A stretch of DNA of 64,000 bases from Vanrija pseudolonga (lineage: Eukaryota; Basidiomycota; Tremellomycetes; Trichosporonales; Trichosporonaceae). Position 1 is the stretch's first letter, and every line of letters begins with the position of its first letter. The notes under the pieces were generated by a model, which was given only the letters and a program-made list of their open reading frames with translations, ran no database searches and was not told where the DNA came from. Shown here in pieces: positions 10,378-21,800 of this stretch. A program made the position numbers and the translations under genes. Location of the stretch: assembly GCF_020906515.1 (NCBI RefSeq), contig NC_085849.1:3968001-4032000 (forward strand). Direction: 5' to 3'.

Positions 10378-12893
10378 TCACGAGCGCAGAGCACGCGGAA
10401 CACGGAAACCGTAAAACTTGTGCTGCGGGAATGTGGCAGTGCTGTTGGTGCTGGTGCTGTTGCCCGGGGTGCCGGTCGAATTGGTCGAATTGGTAGCGCC
10501 GAGAATAGGAATGAGGGGACACGACGGAGGGCCAATGTACCGCCCGTACGCTGCCGCAGCCCACAGGACCACGCCGTTCGTCCACCCGAATCCCGTCACG
10601 ACAGTGTACTCTCCACCACCGCCTGCGGCGTCCGGGTCGGTGACGTTGAACTTTTCAAACATCTTGCCGGTCGTCCCGGCCGTGTAGGTTCCCGTCGCGT
10701 TCAGGTCCGCGAGGGGCAGCTGGGCCAGCACGCCCGGGAGACTCCCTCCCGTCGAGTACCATGAGCAGAAGGCTGCCGCAAGGTATCGGTTCGCATACTC
10801 GATTGCCAGGGCGCGCGGCCACGATGCGTTGCGCGAAGCTTGGACCGAGAGGGACGAGTTGCCGACGACGGTGGCGGGCTGGGGCTGGATCTCTGACTCG
10901 TTGACGCCGAGCTGGCCAGACGTGACGCCGCTGTACGGGATCGTGAGGTTGGCCAGGACACTCGCGTTCGGGAGCACCCGGCTGAGCGTCTCGAACGCCT
11001 TGATCGTCGTGTACAGGTGCGGAGGCCACGCGTTGGGAAAGTCCCAGTTGAGCCCGGTGTACAGCAGCGTCGCAACGCTGGGTACCCCGGCGTACTGCCC
11101 CAGAAGGTAACGTGTCCCGCTGACGATGCCGAGCGCGGCGGTCTCGTTGCCGCGGGTGACTTCCGGCGGAGTGATGTTCTGCCACAGCGGCCACCACCCC
11201 GCCATCGAGTACACGGGCGAGCGGGCGTCGGACGTCGTGTTGAAGTCGTAGAAGAAGGCCTTGGTTGGGTCCCAGTGCAGGTCGAGCACTGCAGCCTTGT
11301 AGCTCGCCGCCATGTGGAGGTGGTGCTCGATCCTCGCGCCGTACGGGTTGGTGGTATTGGTAGGGTTGACGCTGGCCGTGTCGTTGGCTTGGCGCTTGGC
11401 GAGGGTCTGGTTGGTCGCATTGCCTGGCTTGGACTCCAGAGTGGCCCCGTAGACTGTATACAGATTCGCAAGCTAAGGTGCGTGTCAGCTACTTCCCTGC
11501 AGTGAACCTACAAGCTGGTGGTTGCCAGCCAACAGCGCATTAAGGTCGACGGGCACGATGGCGCGGATATTGAGCGTCCTCAGGGCCTGGTTATTGTCGC
11601 TGACGTTTAACAGTGGCTGCTTGCACCATCGGGACGAGTAGTCCCAGCCCGACTCGGCGCCGGTAGCCAGCTCGGCGTAGAGCTCGCTACGCTGCGACTC
11701 GTTGAGCGGCGGGGAAGCGCCAAACGCCGTCGTCCAGTCTTCAACGTAGCCCTCTGGCCTGGGCGCCGAGTTGTTCACGTTGTAGTGCGCAACGCGGTGC
11801 GTCTTGTTGGTCCAAGGCGAGGTGACCTCGATCGTGCGGTTCGTCCTGAACCACTTGAGCTCGCGCTGGCGTCAGCTCGCCCCCCAGTCTCTCACACCCA
11901 CCTCGAGGAGCGGCAGCGCCCTCTGCAGCACAGTCACATTGCCCGTCACCTTGACGTACGCGTCGACCATCTGCGTGAACACGGGCGGCTGGGACCGGTT
12001 GAGGTAGTACTTGCGCCCGCCGTTGGGCAGGAAGCCGTACACCTCGATCAGGTCCATAAAGTTCTGGAGCAGGTTCCACGCGTACCCGTACAGCTCGGAC
12101 TCGAGGAGGCCAGTGATGATCCAGAAGCTGTCCCAGTAGTACAGCTCGCGATAGCGCCCGCCGGGCACGACGATGGTGTGGTTGAGCGGGATGAGGGACG
12201 AGGCGCACGCGCCCGCGCCCGCCTGGCACAGCGCCGACTCGTTCGTCTGCCGGATAAGCAGCTCCCAGTAGCTGTGCACTGTGGACACGAAGGCGCGATA
12301 GATGGGGTCAGACACGTTGTTGAGGATTGCAGGCGTGGGGTTGAAGCCTTGAATCGCGACCTGTTCGAGCTCGAGGCCCTCGCCCTTGAAGTTGTCCGCC
12401 ACGAACGTCTCGACCGCGCCGACAGTCACGTTGCCACCGATCGCGTTCCACGCCGCGAGGGTGTCGTTGAGCGCGTGGAGCGTGGGCTGTGGTCAGATGA
12501 GCGCCGCGACAACCACTTACCTTGTCGACAAACGTCTTGCTGTCTGGGAAGACGCGCGCGAGCTGCACATCCTGGAGGAGCGGACCGGGGCAGTACGGCG
12601 CGCCGTCGGCACACCACCCTGGAGTCAGCGGGGCCATGCGGAGGCGTACACTGCGGGGGTGGGTAGACTCCTTGGCCCGGAACGGGGGTACCAGGCGCAA
12701 CCGAAGCCGACGGTACAGCAGTGGACACGGGTGTCGTCGTCGTCGTGCCGGCCGGCGTCGTAGGGCTATTCGTAGGGCTCGCCACTGGCGTGAGCTGGCC
12801 GCTGGATATGATGGCTGGCCCGGGACCGAACGCGCCGCCCGGCCCCTGGGCTAGGACGAGATGCGCGAAGAGGACGAGGATCCACAGCGACAT
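10378..12893 (-). CDS. Secreted trehalase, glycoside hydrolase family 37
   Basis: Hydrolyses extracellular or vacuolar trehalose to two glucoses. Five exons (12650-12893, 12521-12618, 11902-12486, 11512-11865, 10378-11472) give 791 aa. A hydrophobic signal peptide (MSLWILVLFAHLVLAQ) is followed by a Thr/Pro-rich stalk. GH37 signature 1 appears as PGGRYRELYYWDSFW, and signature 2 as NWDFPNAWPP. The catalytic acid lies in ESGWDYSSRW (Asp) and the catalytic base in GGGGEY before GFGWTNGV (Glu), matching E. coli TreA. Many N-x-S/T sequons (for example NVTVLQ, NASVLANLT, NSTNSTGT) fit a glycosylated secreted enzyme. The neutral trehalase N-terminal regulatory and calcium-binding regions are absent. 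The family call is firm; the exact cellular location is inferred from the signal peptide. Confidence 0.94.
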
Positions 12894-13576
12894 TGTCAGT
12901 GGATGGGGGTCAGTGGGTGCGGTGAGCGAGCATCGTCTCAGCCAGCTTTAAGCGCACGCGAGGGGTGGCGAGCGGGGGGGGCGGCACGATGGGGCAGCAG
13001 CGGCGCCCCTCCATCGCACCGCAGCGCAGCGCAGCGCACCGGGTCGGGTCAAGTCAAGTCAGGTCAGATGAAGCGCAGGCCAAGAGGTCAGCGTCATCGT
13101 CATCACCATCGTCATCGGTGCACGATGCCGCAGTGGGGCACGGCGGGGGCGGGGGCACGCTACATCGTTGGAATGTTAGTGTTGACGGCTGGGGCATGAT
13201 GGCATGTGCGGAATGCTGCGCTCTTATCTGATCCGCTACGAGGCGACGTCAGCCAGGTCGCCTTGGTCGGATCTTGTCGTACGCGTGCGGCGGCCTCTGC
13301 TCGCATCCCGCCAGGGCTGTGCTGTCCAACTCGTTCACTATGCTGCACTCGTCAATGTCAGTCCAAACCAAGATGCCGACCACAGCGTCCGCAACCCGCC
13401 TACCGTGTCGGCCTTTAAGCGGGATGATTGATGCCCATGATCCCGCCAATGTGGTTGTTACAGAAGTGCGGGCAGGGGAAGAGGCGCTCGACGCGCCGAC
13501 GCGTATAAGCAGCAGCATTCACGCGACGTGATGGTCCTGCCCTCCCCTCCACTGCAATACCACATCTCACGCCGCC
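12894..13576. other. Divergent promoter region, trehalase / F-box-like gene
   Basis: 683 bp between two divergent start codons. It holds short direct repeats (GCGCA units near 13023-13040; GTCAA/GTCAG units near 13045-13070) and no coding frame with support. Both promoters must lie here. I see no RNA gene. Confidence 0.5.
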
Positions 13577-14822
13577 ATGCTAGACCACACGGTGCACCCC
13601 ACGGTCGTTACAGAAATCATCGGCCACTGCTCCGTGCCTGCGCTCGCGGCGTTCCGGGCCACCTCGAGGCACTTTCGCGACGCGATCGACGGGTTCCTGT
13701 TCGAGCACGCCACGATCCTCTGGCAGCTGAAGGACGGCGAAGACGACGTCCTCGAGCCCGTGCTCTTCACCACGCCGGAATCCCGTTGGGGATCGACGCG
13801 CCTTCCGTGGGCTCCGCAACGCGTCAAAACTCTCGACTTGGGATGGGACACGACCACCGACAAGCCTGCCGAACGCGTCCCGCTCAGCACCGAGCCAGGG
13901 CGCGTGTTGCCCGAGTCTTCCAGACTGGTGCCCGAGTTCAAGTACGCCATCGGGCCGCAGATGGTGGCGGCGGTCCGGCGTAACCACTTCCCGCCTGCTC
14001 TAGCCGACAAGTTCACCAATGTCAGCCTGGTGCGACGATTCGCACGTGCTTCATCGGCAGAGGGGACGTCGATGCCCACCGCCGCCGCCGCCGCCAAGAC
14101 CACCATTGTCGACTTTGTCTGCCTATCTGACTGGTGGGACGCGGCGCAGCAGAACCTGGAGAGCGACCTCGACTACGACTACCTCTTCCAAGCGAGCCTC
14201 GCGCTGCCCCGGCAGGTAGACCGGCATGTTCTCCACATCGGATGGCACGAGTACAGAAACCAGTCAGACATCTTGCACGACCTGGGCATTGAACACAAAA
14301 AGGTCGACGTACGCGAGCTCGTAGTCGTCCTCCGCCCCAGCCATGACCGCGGGCCAGAGCGCCAAGTCGAAGAACTGGAAGGCCTGACATTCATCTCGTA
14401 CTCTCTGCTCCGTTACATGATCGCCGCTGGCAAGGTCACCATTGTGGGGGCGGACAGCTTGCACCCCGACCAAGTGGTAGACGACGAATGGGACGGTGTG
14501 TTCGGCAATACGCCGGAGGGGCCGGAAGAGGGGCGGCGTTGGGCCGACCTCGGTGACGGGGCGGTCCGGCGGTTCAACAAGTATCTCGCCATCAAGATCC
14601 TGGGGTCCATGCTCCCCGGGTCAGATTTGGCACAGCTGAGGGGGAAGCTCACGCATCTCACCATGGACGAGTGGCTGGGCGAGCTTGCCCACGAGGGGCG
14701 CGCGCTCGAAGGCGAGTGGCCCGGCGGCGAGTGTGCGGCCACCTACGATGACTACCAAAGGGTGAGTGCAGGCCAAGACGACGAGGCGAATGACTGACAC
14801 CCTGGCGAAGATGTACGGGTGA
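13577..14822 (+). CDS. F-box-like domain protein
   Basis: About 400 aa. The N-terminus (residues 1-48) fits a fungal F-box-like fold: HPTVVTEIIGHC, then ALAAFRATSRHFRDAIDGF and a trailing LFEHATI. F-box proteins usually bind Skp1 in SCF ubiquitin ligases, but this divergent class, which I recall as expanded in Trichosporonales, has no proven partners. The rest has no leucine-rich or WD repeats that I can see. An Ala-rich stretch lies near residue 160. The open frame runs to a TGA at 14795-14797. However, GTGAGT at 14762, a CTGAC and an AG at 14809-14810 predict a 49-nt intron giving a C-terminus YQR-MYG and stop at 14820-14822. I favour the spliced form because every signal matches other introns here. 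Confidence 0.72.
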
Positions 14823-15256
14823 TGTTGTCGTGTAGGATGTGGCTTGGTTGAGAATATGGCAATGCATCATGCGGGTTTCGTCTGTCTTCCGTGGCGGCGG
14901 TGGGTTGATGGCTGTGGCAGAAGGAGCGCGCTATGCCCGTTCCAGTTCATCTTCAAGCTGCATGAGTCACAGCGCCTCCTCGCGCCTCGCCTCTGCCTCA
15001 ACTTGACCATGCCTCTGTGCTTCGCTACTCGCTGCTCGCTACTTGCCGAGCGATGCATCGACTCCCCAGAACCCGTCCCCCGTCACTAACGACAACGGAC
15101 CTCTCCCCATGACGTAACATTCATAACTTTCCCACGGTGAGATTTCCTCTCCCACGTGCAGTGCCACTCAAATGTTTAAACCACCTCCACCCCGCTCTCA
15201 AAAGTTCATCGCGACAACCTTGGCCAAGAGCAACAACAACAACAACGCCCACGACC
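14823..15256. other. Intergenic: RRP7 promoter and leader
   Basis: 434 bp between the F-box-like gene and RRP7. It contains TGACGTAA at 15110-15117 and a CACGTG palindrome at 15153-15158, about 100 bp before the RRP7 start, and a CAA-repeat leader at 15231-15246. No gene is visible. Confidence 0.5.
15231..15246 (+). repeat. (CAA)n repeat in RRP7 leader
   Basis: Five CAA units directly before the RRP7 start codon. Such unstructured CAA leaders generally favour ribosome scanning; that effect here is inference. Confidence 0.7.
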
Positions 15257-16436
15257 ATGGCCAAGAAGTCGCGCGCATCAACAGGCTCAGCGGCCGCGGC
15301 TGTAACCGCCTCGCCAAAATCCAAGGCCAGGCAGACGACGTACAATGGCTTCGTCGCGCTCCCGCTCTCCGTCTCGTCGCCGGTACCGATCGCATCGAGC
15401 TCCAAGTCGCCAGAGCACTACCTCTTCGTGCGGGCGCACACGCCCAAGGCGTCCGCCAGCGACGCGGAGCGCGAGCGCGCCGAGCGGACCCTGTTCGTCG
15501 CCAACGTCCCCGTCGACCTTGGCACGCAGGCCGTCCGCACGCTGTTCGGCAAGTGGGGCGTGGTCGAGGACGTCGTCCTCCCCGAGGTTGTCGGTGACGC
15601 GCTCGAGGCCGCCGTGCGCGGGCTGCCGGACTCCGACGACGAGGAGGACGAGGACGACGACGATGAGGAGGGAGAGAAGGCCGACGACGACGGCTGGACA
15701 ACCGTAGGCAAGAACGGCGAGTTCCTCGGCACGGGCGAGAAGGCGCCCCGCTCGCGGCGGACACGGCGCAAGGTCGCCGAGCTGCCCGCGAGTGTGCCGA
15801 CCGTCGTGCCCCTCCCGGACCTCAGTCCGAGGGGGACGAGCTTCGGCGTGTCGGGTTCGCGCGTGGCGCACGTCGTGTTCCTCGACGCCGTGTCCGTGTC
15901 CCGCGTGCTGGCGTACGCTGGCGGCGCGTTGCCAGCGGGCGATAAGAGCGCCGAGCCGACCGGGCTGGCGTTCTTCGAGGCGCAGTACGACGCGCTCCGC
16001 CCCTCGCTCGTGGCCGTGCGCGAGCACGCTGACTCGGCAATGGCGCGGTACGACCACCTGCACTCGCTCCTCCTGTCCTCGCGCGCGCGCAAGCACGGCG
16101 CCGGCGCGCTCGTCGACGAGGAGGGCTTCACCGTCGTGGTGCGCGGCGGGCGGTACGGGCGCACTGCCGGCCGCGGCGGCGACCCCGGCGGCGCGGGCGT
16201 CGGCGTCGCGGCGCGCGGGTTCGCAAAGACGGCAGCCAACAAGCCCAAGGGCAAGGGCGCGGGCGAGCTCACGGATTTCTACAAGTTCCAAGCGGTCGAC
16301 CGCAAGCGCCAGGGTGGGTGTGTATGTGTGAGCACAGCTGACGACCCCAGAACTCGCGGCCATGCGTGCGCGCTTTGCAGACGACCAGAAGAAGGTCGAG
16401 GAGCTCAAGAAGTCGCGCCGCTTCAAGCCCTACTAG
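15257..16436 (+). CDS. RRP7: Ribosomal RNA processing protein Rrp7
   Basis: Nucleolar factor for 40S assembly and 18S rRNA maturation (UTP-C/CURI complex in yeast). Two exons (15257-16313 and 16351-16436) give 380 aa. The start at 15257 is chosen over an upstream in-frame ATG because of its ACC-ATGG context and the typical N-terminus YNGFVALPL. An RRM-like strand is seen as RTLFVANVPVDL, followed by an acidic insertion (about residues 120-142, runs of D/E). The Rrp7 C-terminal domain shows VDEEGFTVVVRGGRYGR, then DFYKFQ and the tail ELKKSRRFKPY, which is the family hallmark. The last 28 residues come from the second exon. The acidic and Gly-rich insertions make it longer than the yeast protein. 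Confidence 0.93.
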
Positions 16437-16615
16437 ATGCAGCAGCTCGCAGTGTACTAGGCATAGTGCCGATGCATGTAATTGGAATAGTGGTTTTGAG
16501 CTGGGCTGGGGCTGGGCTTGGCCGTTTCGTCTAGCTTTGGTACGGTCTATAGAGTGGCAGCTGCGTGCCACCCACCGGCAGGCTCGCTTCTTGTCCTTTG
16601 CTTGCCTGCCACAGC

Positions 16616-17758
16616 TCACTTCTTCTCCTTGGCCTCGTCGTTGAGCTTCTTCTCGGCGTCCTTGGCGCGGTGGTCGGCCTGCTCAATAGCGCGGGCGACA
16701 TCGACGACCTCGGACTCGCTCAGCTCAAACTCGGCGACGAGAGCGGGGATCTGCGCCTTGGTGACCATGAGGCCGGGGTAGGGGACCGTGTCGGCCGCCT
16801 CACCGGCACCCTTTGGCTCGGCACCCTTCGCCTCCGCCGCGGCAGTGTAGATCTTGCCGAGCACCTCGCTGTCCTCCTCGGTGATCACGCCGCCCTTGAG
16901 CAGCGCCTCGACGTACGTCGCGCCGCGCCACGCCTTGTAGTGGCTCCATGCGCGCCAGAGGACGTAGAAGAGCGGGAAGTTGGGGATGATGGGGATGATG
17001 GCGAACGGCCAGGTGAGCGGGGTGCTGCGGGTCAGTAGAGCCCTCCGGGCACCACCTACGCAAAGATGAACCGCCGCATCATCTTCTTGTGGTACGGGAT
17101 GCGGTGGAGCAGCGTGCGGTGCAGTTTGGGCAGGAGCGGCGGCAGGCCCAGCGCCGTCGCTGCCGGTCCGCCAGGTCGAAGGAGGGTCACCTAAGCCGAG
17201 CGTTAGCAGCTCTCCTCATCACCTCCCGCCTCGCGGCCGACCCACCTTGCCATCGCCCACGGGCTTGCCGCTCGCCTTGTCAATCTTGATCCCCTGCCCC
17301 TCGTGGATGGCCTTGAGGCTCCACTCCTCGTACTCGATGCGGTCCATGAGGCCCTCGCCCTTGTCGAAGAACCAGCGCATCCAGCTGCCCTCCTTCTTCT
17401 TGCCGAGCTTGAGCCACTCGTTGGACGCGCGGTCCAGCGCGCGCTGGTACAGTGGCGGCGGGCCGTCCGACGCTGGCGGGGCCGGCTGTTGCACGTGGTA
17501 GAGGATTAGGGGGGTTTCGCGGGCCGCGACGGCGGCGGCGGAGGCGGAGGCGGCGGTGCTGGCCTCGGTGCTTGATGCCGACGCCGAAGCCGATGAGCTG
17601 GCGCTGGCGCCGGCGCCAGCACTAGCGCTCGCCGACGAGTTACCGCTCGTGGCGGCACTCGCAGCGCTCGCTGGCGCCGACACCCGCAGCGCGCCGTGCG
17701 GGAGGCGCACCAGCGGCAGCGCGAGGATGCGGAACGGGCGGGCAGCCTTGAGCGACAT
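16616..17758 (-). CDS. Mitochondrial K+/H+ exchange-related protein (Mit_KHE1 family)
   Basis: Three exons (17246-17758, 17060-17190, 16616-17024) give 350 aa. The N-terminus MSLKAARPFRILALPLVRLP looks like a mitochondrial targeting peptide and is followed by a long Ala/Ser run (about residues 27-75). The conserved core starts at LILYHVQ and contains DRASNEWLKLG, WMRWFFDKGEGLMDRI and EEWSLKAIHEG. A hydrophobic segment TPLTWPFAIIPIIPNFPLFYVLWRAW-like (about residues 215-240) can span the inner membrane and is followed by SHYKAWRGA. This pattern matches yeast YDL183C/Mrx19, linked to mitochondrial K+/H+ exchange. The molecular function is not firmly known. It shares a divergent promoter with CBP4. 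Confidence 0.8.
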
Positions 17759-18097
17759 GGTGTGGGCGTCGTGTGGTGCTGCTGCTGCTGCGTGGCCGCT
17801 TTCTGTTGTCTTCTGCGTGCGTGCGTGCCGGGAGGTATCGAGCGAGATAGAGAGACAGAGACAACAAGAGACAAAGCCAAAGCCAGGTCAAAGTTTGCCC
17901 GTCGTCCAGTCCAACCGAGGCACAATCGCGGGAAGTGACAGGTGAAAGTGACGACGCGCACCGGCTCCACGTGGGGTAAACAAATTGATCGGCACAGTCA
18001 AGGGCAGTTCGGAGCGGCGACAGTCCGGAGGGACAACGACATTGACTTACTTCCGACTTTGTGCACGCCGCACCCGACACCGAGAGAATCAACAACC
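17759..18097. promoter_or_regulatory. Shared divergent promoter of two mitochondrial genes
   Basis: 339 bp between the Mit_KHE1-family start and the CBP4 start. It has a CACGTG palindrome at 17968-17973. A shared control of two mitochondrial proteins is plausible but only inferred from position. Confidence 0.45.
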
Positions 18098-18699
18098 ATG
18101 TCGGGACAGATCATGTGGGGCAAGTGAGTCTGCGTGTACTTGTGCTTCCTGGGCCGCCGCTGACGAGCAGGTTCCTCGCCATGTCGGCGCTGAGTGCGTC
18201 GTGTATCTAGAGCAAGCTGACATCAGTCCTCGGCGGCGGCTACGCGCTGATGACGGGTGAGTGCATGCCCTCGGGCTTGGATCGGGCTCGGGCTCGACTC
18301 GAGCCGGGGTCGCCGGCCTGACGTGGCCTCGCTCGCTAGCTCACGCCCGCTCACACCGCCGCAGCCACCACGCCGACGGAAGAAGAGCTCTACGCCCGCC
18401 TGTCGCCCGACCTCCAGCGCAAGGTCGACGCTATTCGCGCGGCGCGGGAGAACCCCTCTAAAGTGAAGGAGCAGCTGCAGGTGGGTTTTGTCGTGTCGTG
18501 CAGCCGCGGTCTTGGCTGGCTGGGTGCTGCCGCTGGGCGGAGAGATGGCGACGACGCCGACGCCGAGCTGACCCGCCTTCCTTCCTTACCTCTATCTCCA
18601 TTGTCATTGGCCCGCACACCCCACACACAGGAAGCAAGCGACGACAACAAGATTGTCTGGGCCGAGGACCAGCAGACGCAGCAGCAGCGCAAGAAGTGA
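18098..18699 (+). CDS. CBP4: Cbp4-like cytochrome bc1 assembly factor
   Basis: Small inner-membrane protein that, with Cbp3/Cbp6, assists cytochrome b and complex III assembly. Five short exons join in frame to 87 aa: MSGQIMWGKFLAMSALILGG, a single membrane segment (about residues 10-26), then the Cbp4 signature TTPTEEELYARLSPDLQ, a charged helix (RAARENPSKVKEQLQ) and EASDDNKIVWAEDQQT. All introns have GT-AG ends and CTGAC or equivalent branch sites; the last is over 100 nt. It is shorter than the yeast homologue. Its gene is easy to miss because no single exon is long. It converges on the flippase gene. Confidence 0.75.
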
Positions 18700-18871
18700 A
18701 CGCGGCAGCACATCGCCATCACGCGCGACCGGCTTCTCTCGACCTTCATTCGTAACTCGAATCAATCACATCCCCCCGGCGCCCACCGCACCTCACGCCT
18801 CGTCTGCGCCTCGGCGCTCGGCGCAGGCTAGCACGCCATATCATTGTATGCATCCGAATCAAGACATCATT

Positions 18872-21800
18872 CTACACCGCGTATCCTGTGTACGGGTCTA
18901 CAGTCGACTTTGGTCGTTGGGCATCAGCGTCCCAGTCCGTATCAGCGCTAAAGTCCTGATGCCGCGACGTGGGCCGCGCGGCGGTCACGCCGGGGTATAG
19001 CTGCGTGTTGGGGGGATAGTTTGGCGGGTACTGGTCTGGGCGGTCCTGGGTATATGTGTCTGGCGCGTTCACGCCCTGTAGGATGGGCGAACGCTGCGGC
19101 ACTGGTCTCTCGCGCGGTACCGGGCCCAGGGTGAACGCTTCCGAGTGGTTGGGCGCACCGCGCCCAGCCACCATCGTCTCCATCAGCGGCGAGGGCTGCT
19201 GCGGCTGGCGTGCAGGCCGAGGCGGCGGCACACCCGCGGCGATGGAGCCGTAAGGGGTCGACGACGTCGGGCTGCCGTACGGCGGGCTGTTGGTCGGCGA
19301 GCCCTCGCCCGACCCAGGCCCGTACGTCGGTGACCTCAGTCCGTCTAAGACTGAGGGGCTCGTGTAAGAGTATTGGGAGTATGGTCGTGCCTGCTGGCCG
19401 TGCGGTGCCGGCACAGGGAAGTCTTGTGTCGGCGCCTCGTGGATAACAAGCGGAGGCGGAGGGAAGCGCTGCGCCGAGCCCGTTGGGGACTCTGTCCGCG
19501 CAGGGCTAGCGTAGCCGCGCTGGGAAAGCAGCGGTTGCTCGGGGCTGAACGGCACAGGGGTGGACGGGACAACAGGAGGCTGGAACTGCTGCCTGCTCTT
19601 CGCGTAGTGAGGCGAGTATTGGGCGGCCATCTCGGCGTCGCCAGGGTGGCGGCGCCTGCGCTTCTTGCGGTGGCGAATACCGAGCTGGTCCTTGAGGTCA
19701 CCTGCGACCCAGGCCTCGCGGATAATGTCGCGGTCGAGAGGCATGTACGACTGGCGGAACGACTTGATCAACCACCGCGGCGCGACGGCCAGCATGACGG
19801 CAAATATAACAGCTGCCCAGTAGTTGAACGTTGGGAAGATGACGGACGCGACGCCGTAGTAGTCGAGCGCGCCCCAGGCCGACCAGATTGCGATCCAGAT
19901 GTACACGCACGCAATCGACAAGGGAATGACAATAGCGGGGATGATCGTCCAGTAGCGTAAATTGATGCCAACGTACAAGTTGGCGGCGGTCACACCGGCG
20001 GCTGCCACGGCCGAGGACATGTCGTAGAGGTCGTTGGTGTCGCGGCCAGTCGACGACCACGTCGTGCCATCCCAGTACACGAGCATCGGGATAAAGTAGA
20101 TGACAGCCGACTGGTACAGGCCGTCGAGCATGTACATCCAGAAGCGGGTGCGAGTGTAGTCGAGGCCCTTGATGCCGCGCTTGTACAGCTGGGGGAATGC
20201 CATCGACGCCGCTGCGTTTGTGTCCTGGTCAAAGGCGCCGAGAATACCGACAGCGAGCGAGGTGAAGATGAGGTTGTAGAGCAGCACAAAGGTGTACTGG
20301 AACAGGTATGTTGCTTCAAAGCTCGAGAAGATAAGGAACCAGAACATGGCGACAGTCCAGATCACGTTCTTGTAGAAGAAGCTGGGGGTCAGTTGAAGTC
20401 ACCGGGGGTCGCCAACTTACTTTGCGTGCATGTCTGCAATGCGGATGTAGGACCAGCGGCCGTGAACCAGGAGCAAGCGGGTAAGGAAGCGGAACTGGCC
20501 AAAGGCGTAGTCGGCTGACATGGCGGCCTGGGAGCCTTCGAGACCAAACAGGCCGACACCAATGTTGGCCTCCTGGATCATGGCGACGTCGTTGGCACCA
20601 TCGCCAATACTCAGCGTCATGGCGTTGCAGCCGTCCTTGACGAGCTTGACCATCTGGGCCTTTTGGGCGGGAGAGACACGGCAACAGACGACGGCAGAGC
20701 ACTGAGTGCCCAGTTCCAGGAAGAGACCCTTGATGTCGGGCTGGAGCGCGTAGCGCAGCGTGTTGCCGTCGATGACAACCGCAAACGTCGCGCTAGGATC
20801 CATAGTCTGCGTGACAATCTTGCTCGACTTGGGCGTTGGCGGTGGACCGACAACCGAGGCAATCTTGTTTAGTCCGGCCTCGATCTGTGCGCGCGTGGCC
20901 TCTGCGTTATCTGCCGAGATGATCATGACGTCCATGTCGTTGGTCAGGAGATTGCACGAGTAGCCAATCTCAATGGCGGTCTGGGGCTTGTCGCCAGTCA
21001 GAATCCAGAGCTTGATCCCAGCCTTGTGGAGCTGGGCAATGGCGTCGGGCACACCCTCCTGAAGCTTGTCCTCCAAAGCCGTGGCACCGAGAATGTAGAG
21101 GTCGTGCTCGATGAGGGCGGCAGCGTCGTCGATCTTGTTCTCGCGGTCCGTGACGGCCGAGCTGGCGGCATCGTATTCCTTGGACCATTCCTCAAACTCC
21201 TGCTCGCTCATCTCGCGGTAGGCAATGAGCAAGGTACGGAGACCGCCGTTGGCAAAGTTCTCAAGGTCCTTGAGCGTGGCGTTCTTGATCTCCTCGTCCT
21301 GGTCCTTGGCGAGACGCTCGTAGATAACACTGTCGGCGCCCTTGCAGTAGAGGATGATCTTACCCTCAGGGCTGCGAACCACAACACTCATACGCTTACG
21401 GGTCGAGTTGAACTCGAGCACGCGGAGCGGGACCCATCGTTCAGGCTGGCCGAGGACCTCGATGTCAACCTTGTGCGTGTTGCGCGTAACGAAGGGGAAC
21501 CCGACGTCTCGGGCACAAGCAACAAGCGCTTCCTCGTCGGGGCTTTCTGCCTTGTAGTCAAGGACGAAAGGCTTCTTCTCCGGCTCGGGCTTGTCGGAGA
21601 GAACCGTGTGACAAAGGGCGAGTGCGCGGAAGAAGGCGACAATGTGAGGGCGAAGAGGGTCGTTGGTGTCGGCAATTCTCTTGGCGAGGTCCGGGGCGAT
21701 GAGGGTGAGCTTGTCTTCGCGCATGTACCGGTTCTTGACTGCACGCTTGAGGGTCGAAACCATGCTCTCCTTGAACTCGGCGAGCTCCTCTTCCTGTTCC

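Noticed and set aside
15287-16426. 379-aa minus-strand open frame over RRP7
   Set aside because: Antisense shadow caused by codon bias; RRP7 motifs are on the plus strand.
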